DNA of 64,000 bases from Mucilaginibacter celer (GTDB lineage: Bacteria; Bacteroidota; Bacteroidia; Sphingobacteriales; Sphingobacteriaceae): assembly GCF_003576455.2 (NCBI RefSeq), contig NZ_CP032869.1, positions 5,270,001 to 5,334,000 on the forward strand, given 5' to 3'. Made by a program: the position numbers and the translations under genes. Position 1 is the stretch's first letter; each line of letters starts with the position of its first letter. The notes beneath the pieces are model-generated. The model searched no databases. It worked only from the letters and a program-made list of their open reading frames with translations, and was not told the DNA's origin. Positions 1 to 9,410 of this stretch are shown here, piece by piece.

Positions 1-1
1 G

Positions 2-1312
2 GCCCTGCTGCTCGATCTCGACCCGGTAGGTTTGGTAAGGAACGCCGGCCCTAAAGGCAATGATTTCGCCCTCGAACAATATGTGAATGATCGCCCGTAT
101 GTATGCAGCTCGTTCATGAGCGCGGCTATTGCCAAAGCCTATTCATCGGCACTAAATGGTCGTTGTAAAGACAAGCCCGAACTGGTTGACGTTGCCATGC
201 CTTTTGTGGTAAAACTTTCGGTACTGCCCGTGCGTGGCGGCGAACAATTGCTTAAAACGCTGTTCGAGCCATTGGGCTACGCCATCACCGCAACGCAGCA
301 CCCACTCGACCCGGCTTTTCCTGATTGGGGCATGAGCCGTTATTTTACTGTCGAACTAAGCAATACCATCACCCTGCAACAACTGCTATCACATTTATAT
401 GTACTGATCCCGGTTTGTGATAACGATAAGCATTACTGGATTGCCAGAGATGAGATCGAAAAACTGCTTGATAAGGGGAAAGCCTGGCTCGAAACGCATA
501 CGGCTCAGGAGCTTATTGTACGCCGTTATTTAAAAAACCAACGCGCGCTGGCTAATAAAGCTTTTGAGGTTTTGGTAAGCAAGGACGAAACAGAAGAGGA
601 TGCCGATGAAAAAACGGTAACCGAAGATACCCTTGCGGTGCTCATCGAACCCAAACCCCGCATCCATGACCTGCGCCTGCTGGCTGCACGCGATGAACTT
701 TTAGCCGCCGGGGCAAAGCGCGTAGCCGACCTGGGCTGCGGCGAAGGCAAGCTCATGAAGCTGCTGATGGCCGAAAAACAATTTGAGTTTTTACTGGGGA
801 TGGATGTGAGCTACCGCTCGCTGGAGATTGCTCAGGAACGTTTAAAATTGGATCGCCTGCCCGAAAAACAGCGCGAACGCGTACAACTGATCCAGGGATC
901 GCTTACTTACCGCGATAAGCGGCTGGAAGGTTTTGACGGCGCCGCGCTGGTTGAAGTAATTGAGCACCTCGACCAACCAAGGCTTGCAGCCCTTGAACTA
1001 TCGGTTTTTGAATATGCCCGGCCCGAAGTAGTGGTTGTTACCACGCCCAATGCCGAGTACAACGTAAAGTTTGAAAACCTGGAAGGCGGAAAAATGCGCC
1101 ACGCCGACCACCGTTTTGAGTGGACGCGCAAACAGTTTGAAGCATGGGCAACAGATGTAGCCTTAAAGCACAATTATGATGTAATATTTAAACCGATAGG
1201 TGAATCGGACCCGGAAGTTGGCGCTTTAAGCCAGATGGCGGTGTTTGGCCTCCGCGTAAAAGGCACCGAACAGTTTAATTTAAATTCAGAGATCAAAAAT
1301 GTCGACCAATAA
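2..1312 (+). CDS. hen1: 3'-terminal RNA ribose 2'-O-methyltransferase Hen1 (5' end cut by window)
   Basis: Bacterial Hen1 methylates the 2'-OH at the 3' end of a cleaved RNA so that, once sealed by Pnkp, the repaired site resists a second cut. The reading frame is open to the left edge (ALLLDLDPVGL is readable from base 2), so the first part of the gene lies outside; the TTG at 32 is not the real start. The N-terminal ligase-activating region is seen (FALEQYVNDRPY). The C-terminal half is a methyltransferase with the SAM motif VADLGCGEGKL, and probable metal ligands in EVIEH and RHADHRFEW. The last 14 bases overlap the next gene, pnkp, so the pair is probably translationally coupled. Confidence 0.93.
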   Translation, partial: ALLLDLDPVGLVRNAGPKGNDFALEQYVNDRPYVCSSFMSAAIAKAYSSALNGRCKDKPELVDVAMPFVVKLSVLPVRGGEQLLKTLFEPLGYAITATQHPLDPAFPDWGMSRYFTVELSNTITLQQLLSHLYVLIPVCDNDKHYWIARDEIEKLLDKGKAWLETHTAQELIVRRYLKNQRALANKAFEVLVSKDETEEDADEKTVTEDTLAVLIEPKPRIHDLRLLAARDELLAAGAKRVADLGCGEGKLMKLLMAEKQFEFLLGMDVSYRSLEIAQERLKLDRLPEKQRERVQLIQGSLTYRDKRLEGFDGAALVEVIEHLDQPRLAALELSVFEYARPEVVVVTTPNAEYNVKFENLEGGKMRHADHRFEWTRKQFEAWATDVALKHNYDVIFKPIGESDPEVGALSQMAVFGLRVKGTEQFNLNSEIKNVDQ

Positions 1313-3860
1313 AACTATACAAATACCCGAACTATCATTGGTAATACTGATGGGAGCCACCGGTTCGGGCAAATCATCATTCGCACGCAGACATTTTAAG
1401 GCTACGGAGATAGTATCGTCCGATACCTGCCGCGGTTTGGTTAGCGACGATGAAAATAACCAGGCCGCATCGGCCGATGCCTTCGCGTTGGCCCGGTATA
1501 TTGCCGGGATGCGCTTAAAAAACGGTTTGCTAACCGTTGTTGATGCCACCAACGTTCAGGAAGATGCCCGGAAAGACTGGATAAACCTGGCCCGCGAATA
1601 CCATTGCCTTCCGGTAGCCATTATACTCAACATGCCCGAAAAGGTATGCGCCCAGCGCAACGCCCTGCGGCCCGACCGTAATTTTGGCGCACACGTAATC
1701 CCCCAGCATATCTCTCAATTAAAGCGCAGTTTTAAAAAACTGAAGTCTGAGGGTTTCCGTCATATCATTGAGTTGCGATCGCCCGAAGAGGTGGAGGCCA
1801 TAACCGGCATTGTGCGCGATCCGCTATACAACAACAAAAAGCAGGAGGCCGGTCCGCTGGATATTATTGGCGACGTGCATGGCTGTTATGATGAACTGGC
1901 CCAACTTTTAACCAAACTTGGTTATCAGAATAATGCTACCACCTGGGCGCATCCAGAAGGCAGAAAGGCTGTTTTTGTTGGCGATTTGGTTGACCGGGGT
2001 CCTAAAACACCCGAAGTGCTGAAACTGGTTATGGACATGACAGCGTCAGGCAATGCTTACTGCGTACCCGGCAACCACGATATTAAACTGGTGCGCTGGC
2101 TTAACGGTAAAAACGTGCAGGTAAAGCACGGCCTGCAGGAAACCATTGATCAGCTCAGCCTCGAAACTCCTGAGTTTAGGGATGAGGTAAAGCGATTTTT
2201 AGATAACCTTGTGAGCCATTATGTTTTTGACGGCGGCAAGCTGGTGGTTGCCCATGCCGGGTTGAAGGAAAACATGCATGGCCGCGGTTCAGGCGCAGTT
2301 CGGGAGTTTTGTTATTATGGCGAAACCACGGGCGAGATTGATGAATTTGGCTTACCCGTGCGCCTTAACTGGGCAAGCGAGTACACCGGCAAGGCTATGG
2401 TAGTTTACGGGCATACGCCGGTGCCCGAAGCGCAATGGCTCAACAATACTATCGATATTGATACCGGCTGCGTATTTGGCGGTTCATTAACTGCCCTGCG
2501 TTATCCCGAACGTGAGTTGGTTGGGGTAAAGGCCGCAAAAGTTTATTGCGTACCTGTAAAACCTTTAGATCATGGCAAAGCAACAGCAGCTAATCTCACC
2601 CTGCAACAGGAAAATGATGTAGTGCTCGACATTGCCGAATTTACCGGCAGGCAGATAGTTGAAACAAGGCTGGGCAATAACATTACCATTCGCGAAGAAA
2701 ACGCCATTGCCGCCTTGGAGGTAATGAGCCGCTTTGCTATCAATCCAAAATGGCTGATGTATTTGCCGCCAACCATGAGTCCTTCAAAAACAAGTATCCT
2801 GGATGATTACCTCGAGTTTCCGGATGAGGCTTTTGATTATTACAAAGCCGCGGGGATTAACAAAGTAGTTTGCCAGGAAAAACACATGGGCTCAAGGGCA
2901 GTAGTTATTGTTGGGCGCGATGAAAATGCCATCAGTAAAGCATTCGGTATTACCGGTGAAGGTATTGGCACTGTTTACACCCGCACCGGCAGGGCGTTTT
3001 TTAATGATAAAGAAACCGAGCAGGCTTTGTTACAGCGGCTTAATGGGGCTCTCAATACATCCGGCTTTTATGATCAGTTTAAAACCGATTGGGTTTGTCT
3101 GGATACCGAACTAATGCCATGGAATGCTAAAGCGCAAACACTGTTACAATCGCAATATGCATCGGTGGGCAGCGCGGCTGTAAACGCTCTGAATGATGTG
3201 AACGCGGCGTTGAAACAATTAGCCGAACGTGATGCTAACGGGCAGGCCCTGTTAGATGAATATAGTTCAAGGGCGCAGGAAGCCGGACAGTTTGTCGCCG
3301 CTTACCAGCAATATTGCTGGGAGGTTAAAAGCATTGATGATTATAAACTGGCCCCTTTCCACATCCTGGCATCCGAAGGTAAACTATGGACAAGCGAAAA
3401 CCACGAGTGGCACATGGAACAGATCAAAAAGATCTGCAATGCCGATACTGCAATACTGCTGGCAACTCCTTATAAAATAGTAGAACTGGATAATGCCGCC
3501 GATGTGCAGAACGCCACCGAATGGTGGCTAAACTTAACCGGTAAAGGCGGCGAGGGCATGGTTGTGAAACCTTATAATTTTATTGAAAAGGATGGTAAAG
3601 GCTTAATTCAGCCTGCAATAAAGATCAGGGGGCGCGAGTATCTGCGGATCATTTACGGTCCGGAATATACGGCACCCGAAAACCTGGAACGCCTTAAACA
3701 ACGCGGCCTAAACGCCAAACGCGGCATGGCCATGCGCGAATTCGCCTTGGGTATTGAAGGCTTGCAGCGTTTTACTGATAAGGAACCTTTAAGGCGGGTG
3801 CATAAATGTGTGTTTGGGGTTTTGGCTATGGAAAGTGAGGCGGTGGATCCGAGGCTGTAA
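1299..3860 (+). CDS. pnkp: Polynucleotide kinase-phosphatase-ligase Pnkp
   Basis: This 853-residue RNA end-healing and sealing enzyme acts with Hen1 to repair RNAs, such as tRNAs, cut by ribotoxins. Three modules are visible in order. The 5' kinase has a P-loop GATGSGKSS at residues 19-27. The binuclear metallophosphoesterase has GDVHG (191-195), GDLVDRGP (228-235), GNHD (258-261), AHAG (318-321) and GHTP (371-374). The C-terminal adenylyltransferase/ligase has the nucleotidyl lysine K528 in EKHMGSR. Length and order match bacterial Pnkp. The ATG lies inside the end of hen1. The family ligase needs Hen1 for activity, so the overlap fits a two-subunit complex. Confidence 0.95.
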   Translation: MSTNKTIQIPELSLVILMGATGSGKSSFARRHFKATEIVSSDTCRGLVSDDENNQAASADAFALARYIAGMRLKNGLLTVVDATNVQEDARKDWINLAREYHCLPVAIILNMPEKVCAQRNALRPDRNFGAHVIPQHISQLKRSFKKLKSEGFRHIIELRSPEEVEAITGIVRDPLYNNKKQEAGPLDIIGDVHGCYDELAQLLTKLGYQNNATTWAHPEGRKAVFVGDLVDRGPKTPEVLKLVMDMTASGNAYCVPGNHDIKLVRWLNGKNVQVKHGLQETIDQLSLETPEFRDEVKRFLDNLVSHYVFDGGKLVVAHAGLKENMHGRGSGAVREFCYYGETTGEIDEFGLPVRLNWASEYTGKAMVVYGHTPVPEAQWLNNTIDIDTGCVFGGSLTALRYPERELVGVKAAKVYCVPVKPLDHGKATAANLTLQQENDVVLDIAEFTGRQIVETRLGNNITIREENAIAALEVMSRFAINPKWLMYLPPTMSPSKTSILDDYLEFPDEAFDYYKAAGINKVVCQEKHMGSRAVVIVGRDENAISKAFGITGEGIGTVYTRTGRAFFNDKETEQALLQRLNGALNTSGFYDQFKTDWVCLDTELMPWNAKAQTLLQSQYASVGSAAVNALNDVNAALKQLAERDANGQALLDEYSSRAQEAGQFVAAYQQYCWEVKSIDDYKLAPFHILASEGKLWTSENHEWHMEQIKKICNADTAILLATPYKIVELDNAADVQNATEWWLNLTGKGGEGMVVKPYNFIEKDGKGLIQPAIKIRGREYLRIIYGPEYTAPENLERLKQRGLNAKRGMAMREFALGIEGLQRFTDKEPLRRVHKCVFGVLAMESEAVDPRL

Positions 3861-3913
3861 TTTAATGTGAGTTCAGGACAATAAAAATCACATCAAATAT
3901 AGAAGCGATCCCA

Positions 3914-4337
3914 CCGCCGTTGTTGGTGTTGTCACCATGGCTGTTCGGAAGATTTTTTGATTCCCTCCCTTGGGAGGGGTGTGATGGATTGCGCAGTGGC
4001 AGGGAGGGGTTTTTACACCTTGCCCGACGAATATGCAGGGTGTAGAAACCCCTCCCTACACCCTCCCAAGGGAGGGAATCGCACAATTCCCCCGCTTTTT
4101 TATTTCTTCCGAACACCTATGGTGTTGTCACCATAGGTGTTCGGAAGATTTTTTCATTCCCTCCCTTGGGAGGGGTGTGATGGATTGCGCAATGGCAGGG
4201 AGGGGTTTTTACGCCTTGCCCGACGAATATGCAGGGTGTAGAAACCCCTCCCTACACCCTCCCAAGGGAGGGAATCGCACAATCCCCCGCTTTTTTATTT
4301 CTTCCGAACACCTATGGTGACAACACCAACAACGGCG
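3914..4337. repeat. Nested palindromic repeat, two tandem units inside a 23 bp inverted repeat
   Basis: A perfect 23 bp inverted repeat (3916-3938 and 4314-4336) brackets two near-identical units of about 175 bp. Each unit is itself a long hairpin built from a CCCTCCCTTGGGAGGG arm and its complement. The two units meet at another hairpin (arms 4105-4123 and 4128-4146, loop of 4). Short reading frames here are by-products of the repeat. It fills the gap between convergent pnkp and the PAS kinase gene and looks like a non-autonomous palindromic element rather than a gene. Confidence 0.85.
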
Positions 4338-4433
4338 AGAAACGACACACGCGGCACGCGTGCGCCCGAGGTTATAAAATAATACAAGCAAGGTTGTCCG
4401 TTTAAGGCGGCTTTGCTTTTTAACAGGCCCTTC

Positions 4434-6275
4434 TTACACCACCGGCAAAGTAAAATAAAAAGTACTCCCTTCTCCTACCGTACTTTCAACTCTGATCCTG
4501 CCGCCATGTTGTTTAACAATTTCAGAACATAAGTACAGGCCTATACCAAAGCCTGCGATGTGGCGGGTCTCGGCATCTTTAACCCGGTAAAAACGTTCAA
4601 ACAACCGGGGCAGATCTTGTTGGCTGATGCCAATGCCTTCATCGCTTACGCTGATCTGCACTTTGCCGTCAACCACATCTGCCGATACGCGGATGGTTGA
4701 ATTTGGCTGGGAATATTTAACGGCGTTGCTGATAAGGTTCTGGATCACCTGGCCAATCTTTTCACGGTCGGCGTTTACCCAAATCTGCGATACCGACGCA
4801 AACAATAACCGGTGCGTAGAGACGGAAGCAAGGGTTTCATCTTCGGTTTCTTTCATCAGCCCGGCAAGGTCGAAGCGCCGGCAATCGATCTGGATCTTAC
4901 CCGATTCGAGGCGCGAAACATTTAAAAAGCCATTGATCATCCTGGCCATTTTAGTAAGTTGCTTTTCTGTTCGATCCAACATCCCTGCAGATACGGCATC
5001 GCCCGCTTCCTCCGTTCGTTTTTTTGATACCTGCACATAAGCCAGGGCCGAGGTAAGCGGCGTTTTTAACTCATGGCTCACCATACTGATAAAATCGTTT
5101 TTGCGCTGCTCATCCTGTTTTAGCTCGGTAATATCTACCGCAGCGCCAATAAAACCGGCAAACGAACCATCGTTATAGCGCCTTACCGATCCATCGGTTA
5201 ACAGCCACCGGTAATCTCCTTCGGCGGCAAGCACGCGAAAACCGGTATGAAAAGGTACCCGGGCTTTAAAAGCCTCATTGTACACAGCAAGATAATTTTC
5301 CCTGTCGTCGGGATGCAGCATTTCAACCCAATCAAAGCCTATCAATTCGCTCATCGAGCGGCCTGTGAGCCTGCTCCAGGCCTGGTTAAAATAAATAGCA
5401 TTACCGGTTTCATCGCCCATGGAGATATAAATATTGGTACCCTCGGCCATGGTACGGAAGCGGGCTTCGCTTTCGGTAAGCGTTCGTTCGGCCAGCCTGA
5501 TGTCGGTAATATCGCGGGTGGTGCCGGCTATCGCCACCACTTTATCAAGTTCATTAACCACCGGGCTAAAAATATAATCGTACACCCGCCTGCCCAGTGT
5601 AGCATGTGGAAAAGACACCTCGCCCCGGATGGGTTGCCGGGTAGCCACCACCTTATCAATCTCCCTTTCGTGCATCTCGGCGTGCCATGGTTCATAACCG
5701 TTTTCCAGCAGGTTTTTTCCTATAGCATTATCCCAGGTTTTGCCCCACATGGTAAGCAGCGCATCGTTTGCATAAGTAAAGCGGTAATCCAGGTCGAAAA
5801 CGTAGATCAGGTCGGGCGTATTGGAGGTAATGGTTTCGTACAGGCGTTTTTGCTGCTCGGCTGCCTCTTTGGCTATACGTAAAGCGTCTTCGGTGCGCTT
5901 CCGGTTGGTAACATCATTAGCTGCTCCAAACCATTGGGTAATTTCGCCGTGTTCATCCAGTATAGGCACCGCCCGCGAGTAGGTCCAGCCAAGTGAGCCA
6001 TCGGGCAGTACAACCTGGTGCTCCAACTGAAACATAGTTTTAGTGCGGATAGCATGTGCAATTGCAGATTGTACGCGTTCGCGATCTTTTGGATGAATGT
6101 ATTTGTCCATCCAGTCAACCATGGGCTCGCCCGTATCTGATAAAAAATCACCGCCATGCAGCTGGTACATCACCTGCCAGTCGGCACTCATAGTATACAT
6201 CACATCTGATGTGGCTATGACCAGGGCACGGTAACGCTTTTCGCTATCTGTCAAGCTGTTCGGGTCTTGCTTCAT
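4434..6275 (-). CDS. Soluble PAS-PAS-PAS sensor histidine kinase
   Basis: This 613-residue hybrid-free histidine kinase has no signal peptide or membrane helix, so it should sense a cytoplasmic signal. Three PAS/PAC modules occupy about 12-130, 145-262 and 268-388; each ends in a DIT or DVT PAC signature. The HisKA domain has the phospho-acceptor H401 (SHELKTP). The HATPase domain has the N box near 513-517, the G1 box DEGIGI (545-550) and the G2 box GFGIGL (575-580). No response regulator lies next to it, so it is an orphan kinase here. The ligand of the PAS domains cannot be read from sequence. Confidence 0.9.
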   Translation of the reverse strand: MKQDPNSLTDSEKRYRALVIATSDVMYTMSADWQVMYQLHGGDFLSDTGEPMVDWMDKYIHPKDRERVQSAIAHAIRTKTMFQLEHQVVLPDGSLGWTYSRAVPILDEHGEITQWFGAANDVTNRKRTEDALRIAKEAAEQQKRLYETITSNTPDLIYVFDLDYRFTYANDALLTMWGKTWDNAIGKNLLENGYEPWHAEMHEREIDKVVATRQPIRGEVSFPHATLGRRVYDYIFSPVVNELDKVVAIAGTTRDITDIRLAERTLTESEARFRTMAEGTNIYISMGDETGNAIYFNQAWSRLTGRSMSELIGFDWVEMLHPDDRENYLAVYNEAFKARVPFHTGFRVLAAEGDYRWLLTDGSVRRYNDGSFAGFIGAAVDITELKQDEQRKNDFISMVSHELKTPLTSALAYVQVSKKRTEEAGDAVSAGMLDRTEKQLTKMARMINGFLNVSRLESGKIQIDCRRFDLAGLMKETEDETLASVSTHRLLFASVSQIWVNADREKIGQVIQNLISNAVKYSQPNSTIRVSADVVDGKVQISVSDEGIGISQQDLPRLFERFYRVKDAETRHIAGFGIGLYLCSEIVKQHGGRIRVESTVGEGSTFYFTLPVV

Positions 6276-6513
6276 TATATTTTGGTAGATGGATTAGGTT
6301 TGATTTACTAATGTGATTGCGTGATAAGCCGTAAAATAAACCCTGTATTAAACATATTTGTTTGGCACAACCCAATATATATTCCTTGCTCTGGCTTTTG
6401 AAACCTCCATCGTAATTTTCATGATAAGTAAAACCAGACGCATGGTTAATTTGGCTCAGTGAAATAATCAATGCAAACTATAAACAGCAATTACCGTCAG
6501 TCCTCCCCCCCAA

Positions 6514-7848
6514 TTACCTCTCAACTTTTAATTTAATTGAATTTACCCAGATTGCTTCCCTGTCGAAACTATTTTTGAATTGATTAATCATGAAATTTTT
6601 ATCGGCATTTATCACTCCGGTGAAAGCCCGCATGCCATTGATATTGATTATAACCGGTTTTGCCGGGTTAACCATTTGCGGGCTGATCAACACCTCGACC
6701 GAGGTAATACCCGATGTTTTAATATCGAACGTATTGTTGAGGAATGTAGCTTTAATTGCCGCGCTTGGCTCATTGTAGTAATAATCATGTATCCATGTTC
6801 TATTTAATTTATTGTATGCCTTTACATTAAAAAAGGTATGCCATAGTGCTACACGTAGCTCAGTATTTACTCCTGTTACTTTTAACCAACTACATGCATT
6901 ATAAACGTCGGCTCTTTTTAATTCCCAATAAACAGAATCTTTGAAGATGTTTCTATTTATACTATTCACAAATTGGGGCACAAGCGGCAATTCCTGGTCC
7001 AGGTGTTTATCATAATGCTGGTAACCAATGTACTCTTTGTAGGTAATTTGCTTATCTATCTTCTTTAAAGAATCTACAATAACGCGGGTTTGCTGAATAG
7101 GGCGCAGGTCATCAAGATCGGAGTGAACGAGGTACAGCGGAGTATTGATGATATTACGGATATAAAAATCTGAAGCGAAGATATTGGTGAGCATTGAGTT
7201 ATAAGCCATTATTCCGGCAAGTTGATCCGGAGCATAAACACCAAGCCCGATACTACCATCCGAGCCATCAGAATGCCCTACGGCAAATACCTTGTTATCA
7301 TCAATATTTACCATCGTTTTTACCGAAGTTAAAATTGCTGTGAGCGTTTTGAAGGTTGGATTAACATTTCCGAATTTATTGACAACCCAGGTGAATTTTT
7401 TATTACGCTCATCGCCAATTGGCCTGATAACAATGTATCGCTGTTTGCTGATGGTATTAAACAAAATGTCATCATTAAATTTTTTCAAGCTATCAATATC
7501 GGCAAAAGTAAATTGCCCAACGGCGCCATGAAGCAACAGAATACAAGCCGACTTACGTATATTGTTATAATTTGGGGGCACAAATACCCGAAAAGGAACT
7601 TTACCGAAAACGGAATCGGTATAATAAAAAACGTAATCCTTGCCGGCGTCAATTACAGGATATTTTTTCCAATGACTAAGGAGTTTAAAAGTTGAATCTG
7701 CATTAATCTTTTTATTGTTTTGGATCTCTTTCAGTTGTTTATTGGCATTGACAACCGAATTGGATAGTTGGTTATCTTGAGCCGATAACCTTAATGCAGT
7801 TGTGATAAATGATAAAACAAGGGATAATTTTTTGAGGTTTGGTTTCAT
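6514..7848 (-). CDS. Secreted alpha/beta hydrolase (esterase-like)
   Basis: The 444-residue product begins with a signal peptide ending near SAQ (residue 24), so it is exported to the periplasm or outside. An alpha/beta hydrolase core is recognised from the oxyanion segment LLHGAVGQ and the nucleophile elbow GHSDG; a histidine in the YQHYDKH segment is a candidate for the triad. About 150 residues after the core look like an extra C-terminal domain. It resembles dienelactone hydrolase or PHB-depolymerase-like esterases, but the substrate is unknown. The gene is visibly more AT-rich than its neighbours and stands alone on this strand. Confidence 0.7.
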   Translation of the reverse strand: MKPNLKKLSLVLSFITTALRLSAQDNQLSNSVVNANKQLKEIQNNKKINADSTFKLLSHWKKYPVIDAGKDYVFYYTDSVFGKVPFRVFVPPNYNNIRKSACILLLHGAVGQFTFADIDSLKKFNDDILFNTISKQRYIVIRPIGDERNKKFTWVVNKFGNVNPTFKTLTAILTSVKTMVNIDDNKVFAVGHSDGSDGSIGLGVYAPDQLAGIMAYNSMLTNIFASDFYIRNIINTPLYLVHSDLDDLRPIQQTRVIVDSLKKIDKQITYKEYIGYQHYDKHLDQELPLVPQFVNSINRNIFKDSVYWELKRADVYNACSWLKVTGVNTELRVALWHTFFNVKAYNKLNRTWIHDYYYNEPSAAIKATFLNNTFDIKTSGITSVEVLISPQMVNPAKPVIININGMRAFTGVINADKNFMINQFKNSFDREAIWVNSIKLKVER

Positions 7849-7940
7849 GTAGGCTGTTTATCAAAAGACATACTCAAAAACCACAAGTTGCACTATAAAG
7901 TAAATTTCGATTGAAATTATTTAACGCGACAGCTATGTAT

Positions 7941-7971
7941 TTGAACGCCAAACAGATTTTAGTTATATTTG
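7941..7971 (+). promoter_or_regulatory. Bacteroidota-type promoter, possibly giving a leaderless mRNA
   Basis: TTG at 7941-7943 and TATATTTG at 7964-7971 are 20 bp apart and match the Bacteroidota -33/-7 consensus (TTG, about 20 bp, TAnnTTTG). The Uma2 start codon begins only 4 bases after the -7 box, so transcription would start at or next to the ATG. Confidence 0.55.
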
Positions 7972-7975
7972 ATTT

Positions 7976-8527
7976 ATGCTGATTGCTGATAAGAAAAAAT
8001 ACACCGCAGAGGATTATTTGATGCTGGAGGAAGGTGCGCCATTTCAGCTGATCAATTATGATTTAATTATGTCGCCTTCACCTATTCCTATCCATCAGGT
8101 AATATCCGTTAAAATCACCCAGGCAATTGCCAACTTCATGGACCAGACAAATAACTACGGTTTTTTGGTAAGTGCACCGATGGACGTGAAATTTGATGAG
8201 GGTAATATTTTACAGCCAGATATTCTATTTATATCTGCGGATAGGGTTACTGAATTGGTGAAGGACCGGGTTGAGGGTGCGCCTGATATCGTTATCGAAA
8301 TATTATCACCGTCAAACGCTTATTACGATCTTCGGCAAAAGAAAGATATATACGAAAAGTTTGGTGTTAAAGAGTACATTATAATAGATCCGGTACAGGA
8401 GAATGCCGATCTCTATTTATTGCAGGATGGGGCTTATTATCTTCATCAGAAAGCTCAGAAGAATGAAACTTTAAAATCGGTGATCTTACAAGGTCTGGGT
8501 ATCGAATTATCAAAGTTTTTCAAATAA
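7976..8527 (+). CDS. Uma2 family restriction-endonuclease-fold protein (DUF820)
   Basis: The 183-residue protein matches the Uma2/DUF820 family, whose fold belongs to the PD-(D/E)XK nucleases. Visible family features are the N-terminal YTAEDYLMLEEG, the QPDILFIS segment, the PDIVIEILSPSNAYYD block with its acidic residues, and KKDIYEKFGVKEYIIIDP, which together give the usual D...E-x-L plus K arrangement. The family is abundant in cyanobacteria and also found in Bacteroidota, usually scattered and without a proven role. It is monocistronic here and convergent with the CsbD gene. Confidence 0.85.
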   Translation: MLIADKKKYTAEDYLMLEEGAPFQLINYDLIMSPSPIPIHQVISVKITQAIANFMDQTNNYGFLVSAPMDVKFDEGNILQPDILFISADRVTELVKDRVEGAPDIVIEILSPSNAYYDLRQKKDIYEKFGVKEYIIIDPVQENADLYLLQDGAYYLHQKAQKNETLKSVILQGLGIELSKFFK

Positions 8528-8553
8528 AAAAGCCCCGTTCCCGGAGCTTTTTC
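8525..8553. terminator. Bidirectional hairpin between convergent genes
   Basis: An imperfect GC-rich stem (GCCCCG and CGGAGC arms) is flanked by A5-6 on the left and T5 on the right. It directly follows the Uma2 stop and precedes the CsbD stop on the other strand, so it could end both transcripts. Confidence 0.6.
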
Positions 8554-8559
8554 TCATTC

Positions 8560-8745
8560 TTACAAACTGTTTATCCACTTCACCAGCTCATCGCGGGTTT
8601 TGCCCGTTTTTTGCTGAAGTTTTCCTAATGTTTCATCGTCTTTGCCTTCCTGCCAGGTAAGGTCATCGTCGGTAAGGTCGCCGTAGGCTTGTTTAATTTT
8701 GCCTTTCAGTTCGTTCCAGCCGCCTTTTATTTCTAATTTATCCAT
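8560..8745 (-). CDS. CsbD family stress-response protein
   Basis: This small acidic 61-residue protein belongs to the CsbD family, whose members are induced by general stress in several bacteria but have no established biochemical role. The diagnostic pattern is WNELKGKIKQAYGDLTDDDL followed by a helix with GKTRDEL. The start is placed at 8745 because the CsbD domain begins immediately there (MDKLEIKGGW); a longer frame to 8811 adds 22 residues with no family similarity. It is convergent with the Uma2 gene and separated from it by a shared hairpin. Confidence 0.88.
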   Translation of the reverse strand: MDKLEIKGGWNELKGKIKQAYGDLTDDDLTWQEGKDDETLGKLQQKTGKTRDELVKWINSL

Positions 8746-8856
8746 GATGTTTTTATTTAAATGTATATGGATAACGTATAGGAGAGGGGATGGTTTGCGA
8801 AACCCTTGCACTGGTCGAAGTTATGCTATCGCTAACCTCGACCAGTGATTAAATTA

Positions 8857-9402
8857 TTAAAATTTATATGTGCCTTTTTCAACTCTTTCAAATATTGATT
8901 GAGGGACGCCGTTCAGTTTTGTGATGTCAGTAAACATTTCTAAATTGTTAACTTTTAAGTCCTCCCAGTTTTTGTATACAGATAGTTCCTTTAAAAATAG
9001 CATTAAGCAACTAATATATAAATCTTGACTTATAGATGTGACAAATCCTCCGTGGCTGGTGTTCCAACGACCGTGCATACGAACGCTTAGGCTGTTCTCT
9101 AATGGGTCTTTAATTGAACAGAAACAATAACTTCCGCTTGCATCCAATGCCTTTTCTTCAAGTCTAACACACTCCCATTTATTCAAACCACCATATTCAA
9201 GTGCCGTTGGCTTAAGTTGCGAATCAAAAAACTCGAAACTTCGTAACTTGTATTTATTATTTGTCGTACGTGGATAGTGGTACTTGCCATTTTCATACCG
9301 TTTTATCCAGTAAAGAATTTGGTTAGAATTCCCTGGCCATAAAAATGTTTTTGATAACAAGTCTTTATCAAATAGTGCGATCCAATCTTCTTTTAAGTCC
9401 AT
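8857..9402 (-). CDS. Hypothetical cytosolic protein
   Basis: I do not recognise this 181-residue protein. It lacks a signal peptide or membrane segment and is rich in aromatic residues (a FLWPGN segment near the N-terminus and an HGRWNTSHGGF segment in the middle). Base composition is clearly AT-richer than the adjacent core genes, which suggests more recent arrival. It ends in the same direction as its upstream neighbour, eight bases away, so the two may be co-transcribed. Its size and compact single-domain look would fit an immunity or accessory protein, but no toxin gene is beside it, so no function is assigned. Confidence 0.55.
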   Translation of the reverse strand: MDLKEDWIALFDKDLLSKTFLWPGNSNQILYWIKRYENGKYHYPRTTNNKYKLRSFEFFDSQLKPTALEYGGLNKWECVRLEEKALDASGSYCFCSIKDPLENSLSVRMHGRWNTSHGGFVTSISQDLYISCLMLFLKELSVYKNWEDLKVNNLEMFTDITKLNGVPQSIFERVEKGTYKF

Positions 9403-9410
9403 ACCAATTT

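Noticed and set aside
4033..4391. Reading frames on both strands within the nested palindrome
   Set aside because: They arise from the repeated CCCTCCC units and have no protein-like composition.
5247..5882. A 211-codon frame antisense to the PAS kinase gene
   Set aside because: The opposite strand encodes clear PAS domains; this frame is a shadow of its codon bias.
6244..6471. Short frame before the PAS kinase on the same strand
   Set aside because: No protein-like pattern, and it overlaps the kinase start; the region is an ordinary upstream gap.
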